A stretch of 64,000 nt of DNA, from NCBI RefSeq assembly GCF_002027705.1, contig NZ_MBTG01000010.1, positions 62,001-126,000 on the forward strand. Direction: 5' to 3'. Source of the stretch: Paenibacillus ferrarius. Lineage in GTDB: Bacteria > Bacillota > Bacilli > Paenibacillales > NBRC-103111. The position numbers and the translations under genes are program-made. The notes beneath the pieces were generated by a model that saw only the letters and a program-made list of their open reading frames with translations, made no database searches and was not told the origin of the DNA. The first letter of the stretch is position 1. Every line of letters starts with the position of its first letter. Shown piece by piece: positions 60,679 to 64,000 of this stretch.

Positions 60679-61257
60679 TTAGCGAGATTCGGGCTCTGGG
60701 ATATGGAGCAATTCTGAAAGCTGTGCAGCTAAATAAATCGGTTTATAGGGTAAATCATTGCGAAGCCAGAACACAATCGTACCAATGATGGCGGAGGAGC
60801 CGTACCAGATCGCGATATCTTTTTGAACCTTCAAAGTTGAGGATTCCTCTAGCTTGTTTATTCGACTGGACATGAAATCTGCGATCAGCTTCATGAGTCG
60901 TTCCGTAAATACGGGAATACGTTTGGAAGCAAGCAGAACTTTGTAGAACTTCGAATTTTCCTCGATATGCTCAAGCATTTTAATGAGGACTTCAATGTTG
61001 AATTCGGGTGGGTCCGGAGCTTCCTTCAAGATGGCATGGATTTCGTTAATCATCTCATCAGCCAATTGTTCGATCATATCCGAAATATCTCGATAATGAA
61101 GATAGAAGGTGACACGATTAATCGTCGCTCGCTCCGCGATGCGATTCACGGTTATTTTTTCGAGTTCCAACTCCTGAAGTAATTCAATAAATGCATCCCG
61201 AATCAATTGACGCGTACGAAGTACACGCGGGTCTATTCGTTGTGATTTTGTTGACAT
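60679..61257 (-). CDS. TetR-family regulator
   Basis: 192 residues. The helix-turn-helix is in residues about 15-60 (RTRQLIRDAFIELLQELELEKITVNRIAERATINRVTFYLHYRDISDMIEQ), followed by a ligand-binding helical domain with FWLRNDLPYKPIYLAAQLSELL, the C-terminal group often found with DHA2 pumps. It is divergent from a DHA2 gene, which it probably represses until a drug binds. The palindromic operator was not found by eye. Confidence 0.92.
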   Translation of the reverse strand: MSTKSQRIDPRVLRTRQLIRDAFIELLQELELEKITVNRIAERATINRVTFYLHYRDISDMIEQLADEMINEIHAILKEAPDPPEFNIEVLIKMLEHIEENSKFYKVLLASKRIPVFTERLMKLIADFMSSRINKLEESSTLKVQKDIAIWYGSSAIIGTIVFWLRNDLPYKPIYLAAQLSELLHIPEPESR

Positions 61258-61491
61258 GGAGCAATCACTTCCTTTTCCTAAAATAGGATATGCAACAAAT
61301 TCCTCAAGATTTGTAGATTATGTGAGAGATAGACTACATATGCTTAGAAACTGTCATTTAATAAACATTTATAAAAAAGCTGTTACTTGTGAACATTAGG
61401 ATAGATGACTATAATACTATTTACACAAAGTTAATTATACAACACATTGTCTATTAGTTTGAAGTCGAATTTGAAAGGAATGAGTGGTGAT

Positions 61492-62982
61492 ATGAGTAAA
61501 AGTGCAGTATTTGATAGCAGTTCCATTAAGAAAGGTCCTTTGTTGTTTGTTATGATTTTGGGAGCGTTCATTGCCGTTCTGAATCAGACGATTATGAGTG
61601 TTGCCTTACCGAAGCTCATGGTCGAATTCGATATTACCGCTTCGACTGGCCAATGGCTGACCACGGGTTATATGCTAGTTAACGGTGTCTTAATTCCGAT
61701 CACAGCGTTCTTGATGCAACGCTTTACGACGCGAGAGCTTTTCCAAGCATCTATGATTATTTTCCTCATTGGAACTATTGTTTCAGCCGTGGCGCCAGGC
61801 TTTGAATTGTTATTGACTGGCCGTTTAATTCAAGCAGCTGGGGCTGGAATATTAATGCCGCTTCTCATGAATGTCATTCTGACGATTTATCCGCCTGATA
61901 AGCGTGGAGCAGCTATGGGTATGGTTGGGTTGGCTATCATTTTTGCCCCTGCTGTTGGACCTGCTGTTGCTGGCTATATTTTGGAGCATTATACGTGGCG
62001 TACTCTTTTCTATGGCATCATACCATTTGTTGTCATTGTTATTGCCGTTGCTTTTATTTATTTGAAAAATGTCTCGGAACGTCAATATCCCAAAATTGAT
62101 ACATGGGGTGCCATTCTTTCAACAATCGGATTTGGTTTCCTTCTTTACGGCTTCAGCAGTGCTGGTGGTAAAGGCTGGTCAAGCGCGGAAGTAATTATAT
62201 CTATTATTGTAGGTGTGGTCGCATTAATTTTGTTTACATGGCGCCAACTAGTTATCGAAAGCCCGCTGCTCGATCTCAGGGCGTTCAAGTACAACATGTT
62301 TACCCTGACAACGTTAATCAACATTGCAGTTACGATGGTCATGTATGCGGATATGATGCTGCTTCCTCTCTATTTGCAGAATGCTCGCGGATATACCGCG
62401 TTGGAGTCCGGTATTCTTATGCTCCCTGGAGCGCTGCTCATGGGCATTATGATGCCAGTGGCTGGCAAGCTGTTTGATAAGTTCGGAGCGAAGTGGTTGT
62501 CCATTGTTGGTATGGTCATTACAATCGTAACCACACTTGGGTTCATCAATTTGACGGATTCTACTAGTTATACGTATTTAGTGCTGATGTCCACAGGACG
62601 ACGCTTCGGTATGGCGCTTTTCTTGATGCCAATCACCACCGCGGGCCTCAATCAATTGCCTTCAAGACTGAATGCGCATGGTACCGCTATTTCCAATACC
62701 ATTAAGCAAGTGGCAGGCGGAGTAGGTACGGCACTACTGGTCACGGTTATGACAACCAGAACCAAATTTCATCTTGTGGACCTGATGACGGCAAGCCAAA
62801 CAGCGACTGCTTCCAAGGAACTTATGAAAGAGGCGTCTATTCAAGGAATTAATGATTCTTATCTTGTTATAATTGGCATCGGAGTTGTTGGCTTGGTGCT
62901 TTCCTTCTTCATTAAACGGGTAGGTCAGGCGGAAGAAGAACCGAGAGTCAATGTAGCGAAGAAACCGGTTAATGCGACTTAA
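61492..62982 (+). CDS. MFS transporter, DHA2 (LmrB/EmrB) family
   Basis: 496 residues, 14 membrane segments. Motifs: AVLNQTIMSVALPKLMVEFDITASTGQWLTTGYML (TM1/D1), QRFTTRELFQASMIIFLIG, GRLIQAAGAGILMPLLMNVIL and MVGLAIIFAPAVGPAVAGYILEHYTWRTLFY (motif C). A proton-coupled multidrug exporter similar to LmrB. Divergent from a TetR-type gene, so drug-induced. Several ATGs (61447, 61480, 61492) compete; 61492 has GAGTGGTG upstream. No sharp terminator follows. Confidence 0.92.
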   Translation: MSKSAVFDSSSIKKGPLLFVMILGAFIAVLNQTIMSVALPKLMVEFDITASTGQWLTTGYMLVNGVLIPITAFLMQRFTTRELFQASMIIFLIGTIVSAVAPGFELLLTGRLIQAAGAGILMPLLMNVILTIYPPDKRGAAMGMVGLAIIFAPAVGPAVAGYILEHYTWRTLFYGIIPFVVIVIAVAFIYLKNVSERQYPKIDTWGAILSTIGFGFLLYGFSSAGGKGWSSAEVIISIIVGVVALILFTWRQLVIESPLLDLRAFKYNMFTLTTLINIAVTMVMYADMMLLPLYLQNARGYTALESGILMLPGALLMGIMMPVAGKLFDKFGAKWLSIVGMVITIVTTLGFINLTDSTSYTYLVLMSTGRRFGMALFLMPITTAGLNQLPSRLNAHGTAISNTIKQVAGGVGTALLVTVMTTRTKFHLVDLMTASQTATASKELMKEASIQGINDSYLVIIGIGVVGLVLSFFIKRVGQAEEEPRVNVAKKPVNAT

Positions 62983-63392
62983 GAGTTTAAGTAGTGGAAG
63001 GAAGATTGCAAAGGAGGAGCTGCCCCATAAGTAGGTAAATCTACTTTTGAGACAGCTCCTTCGTATTGAAATGAGGAAGTTTTCTGGAAAAGAGAGCTTG
63101 GTAGCAGGTTATTCTTGATGCAGTCCCGCTCTAGCTCCAGTTGTTTTTTATAAACCTGCAATTGTGCATCTTTTTTGCTCTTGGAGTAGTCTGAATGATG
63201 AAATTCCTGCGTTTATGCAGGTTTTTGAGGTTTTTTTTGGATCAGAGGCTGGAAAAGATGAAAATACCTGCACAATTGCAGGCATTTCCACTTTATAACC
63301 GAATTCACCCGGAAATTCCTGCACATTTGCAGGTTTTCTTGCGCTATGCGTAGGCATATGGAAAATCCGGACTCTGGAGATTCCCGCTGCTT
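62983..63392. repeat. Intergenic region with CCTGC palindromes
   Basis: It contains an AGGAGCTG...CAGCTCCT hairpin (63015-63060) and several CCTGC-n6-GCAGG palindromes between about 63205 and 63335 (for example CCTGCACAATTGCAGG). These are of the same family as the 232-bp repeats 37 kb away. No gene is seen. Confidence 0.75.
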
Positions 63393-64000
63393 CTAATTCT
63401 GGCTTTGCCGCTTCTCCTGCATCTCCAAATAGTTGCGCATGCGGCGCATATTTTCGGGTGCGTCCATCGGATCGGCAGCGATCATTTCAATGATACAGAG
63501 TCTCCCGGCACGTTCCTTATCAGCTTGGGTTATGGCTTGGTCAAGCTCTCCATAGGTTCGGACAGTCACGGCAAACGCATCGCCTCCAAAAGCCTCGGCC
63601 AGCTTCGTGTATGACCAGCGCGGAATTTTGTTATATAGCTGATTCTCTGTTTTGACATTCAAATATTTCTCGATCGTATACCCATCGTTGTTCAAGATGA
63701 AGATAATGGGCTTGCATCCATAATAGAGCATGGAGCTGATCTCTTGGGCTGTCAACTGCAAGGAGCCGTCACCTGTAAATAACAATACCCGTCGATCCGG
63801 CGCTGCGATACTGGCACCGTATGCGGAGGGGGTGGCATAACCGATGGCCTCCCAGCCGCCTTGCGCAATATACGTTACATTGCGCGGCAGTCTCACTTGC
63901 GCCATCCCATTGTAAAATGTACCGGTCTCGGCGACCACAATATCCCCCTCTTTCAGCATCTGCTGAAAACGAGGATAATAAATGGCAGCAGTTAATGGCT
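63393..64000 (-). CDS. ThDP-dependent 2-keto-acid decarboxylase, partial
   Basis: The C-terminal 202 residues are in the window, and the frame stays open to base 64000, so the N-terminus lies beyond. The ThDP motif GDGSLQLTAQEISSMLYYGCKPIIFILNNDGYTIEKYL has the GDG...NND pattern, and WEAIGYATPSAYGASIA and AETGTFYNGMAQVRL fit the pyruvate/indolepyruvate decarboxylase group (PDC, IpdC, KdcA). It makes an aldehyde from a 2-keto acid using thiamine diphosphate and Mg. Without the N-terminal domain the substrate class cannot be decided. No co-transcribed gene is visible. Confidence 0.88.
   Translation of the reverse strand, partial: PLTAAIYYPRFQQMLKEGDIVVAETGTFYNGMAQVRLPRNVTYIAQGGWEAIGYATPSAYGASIAAPDRRVLLFTGDGSLQLTAQEISSMLYYGCKPIIFILNNDGYTIEKYLNVKTENQLYNKIPRWSYTKLAEAFGGDAFAVTVRTYGELDQAITQADKERAGRLCIIEMIAADPMDAPENMRRMRNYLEMQEKRQSQN

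Overview
The window looks like the chromosome of an endospore-forming Firmicute of the Paenibacillaceae (Paenibacillus or a close relative). The evidence is the mixture of YesM/YesN-type two-component genes, LplABC-type sugar import, a spore-coat transglutaminase (Tgl), exosporium-type collagen-like and DUF4183 genes, YeeI, a Bacillus-type SpeH and YhcX, strong AGGAGG ribosome sites, TTG/GTG starts and many hairpin-plus-T terminators. I see no rRNA, tRNA, CRISPR array or intact prophage.

Layout. 1-3.8 kb: a sensor kinase (cut by the window edge), its AraC-type response regulator and a membrane-anchored protein with two sugar-binding domains. 3.9-5.5 kb: a three-gene operon of a MerR regulator, an unrecognised protein and a second-type ClpP peptidase. 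5.5-7.3 kb: a flavin azoreductase divergent from an ECF41 sigma factor; both promoters carry the exact ECF41 signature. 7.4-17.9 kb: housekeeping and accessory genes (HD phosphohydrolase, MFS pump, beta-lactamase-fold hydrolase, AsnC/Lrp regulator, GDPD, YeeI, a frameshifted SDR, a His-rich protein beside Tgl, a uroporphyrinogen-III synthase homologue with BenE). 18-26 kb is the accessory, decayed part: cold-shock protein, a 5' fragment of a group II intron, a MerR/SDR pair, a folded candidate RNA, a leader-peptide-controlled efflux pump, a 19-bp minisatellite, and three tandem 232-bp repeats, one split by an IS3-family element with a 5-bp target duplication.

26-36 kb: a DHA2 pump, a TagA-family glycosyltransferase, a NarL-type two-component pair, small LuxR/membrane genes, a secreted discoidin-dockerin-like protein, and a polyamine-linked operon (YhcX, nitrilase, SpeH). 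36-42 kb: a chemoreceptor apparently co-transcribed with a 1238-residue NRPS-like A-T-reductase. 41.7-46.4 kb: two exosporium-type genes with SigK-like promoters, a secreted protein of five helical repeats and an orphan histidine kinase. 46.4-47.7 kb: an array of eight 112-bp repeats full of hairpins.

47.8-60.6 kb: CPBP protease, a kinase-fold phosphotransferase, and a carbohydrate locus: LplB/LplC-type permeases, lipoprotein binding protein, membrane-bound AraC regulator, NodB-type deacetylase, cytoplasmic beta-propeller protein and a GH105 hydrolase. The locus probably imports oligosaccharides derived from rhamnogalacturonan and breaks them down in the cytoplasm. 60.7-64 kb: a TetR/DHA2 efflux pair, small CCTGC palindromes and a ThDP-dependent 2-keto-acid decarboxylase that runs off the end.

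All family calls were made by eye from translated sequence and motifs; no database search was possible.
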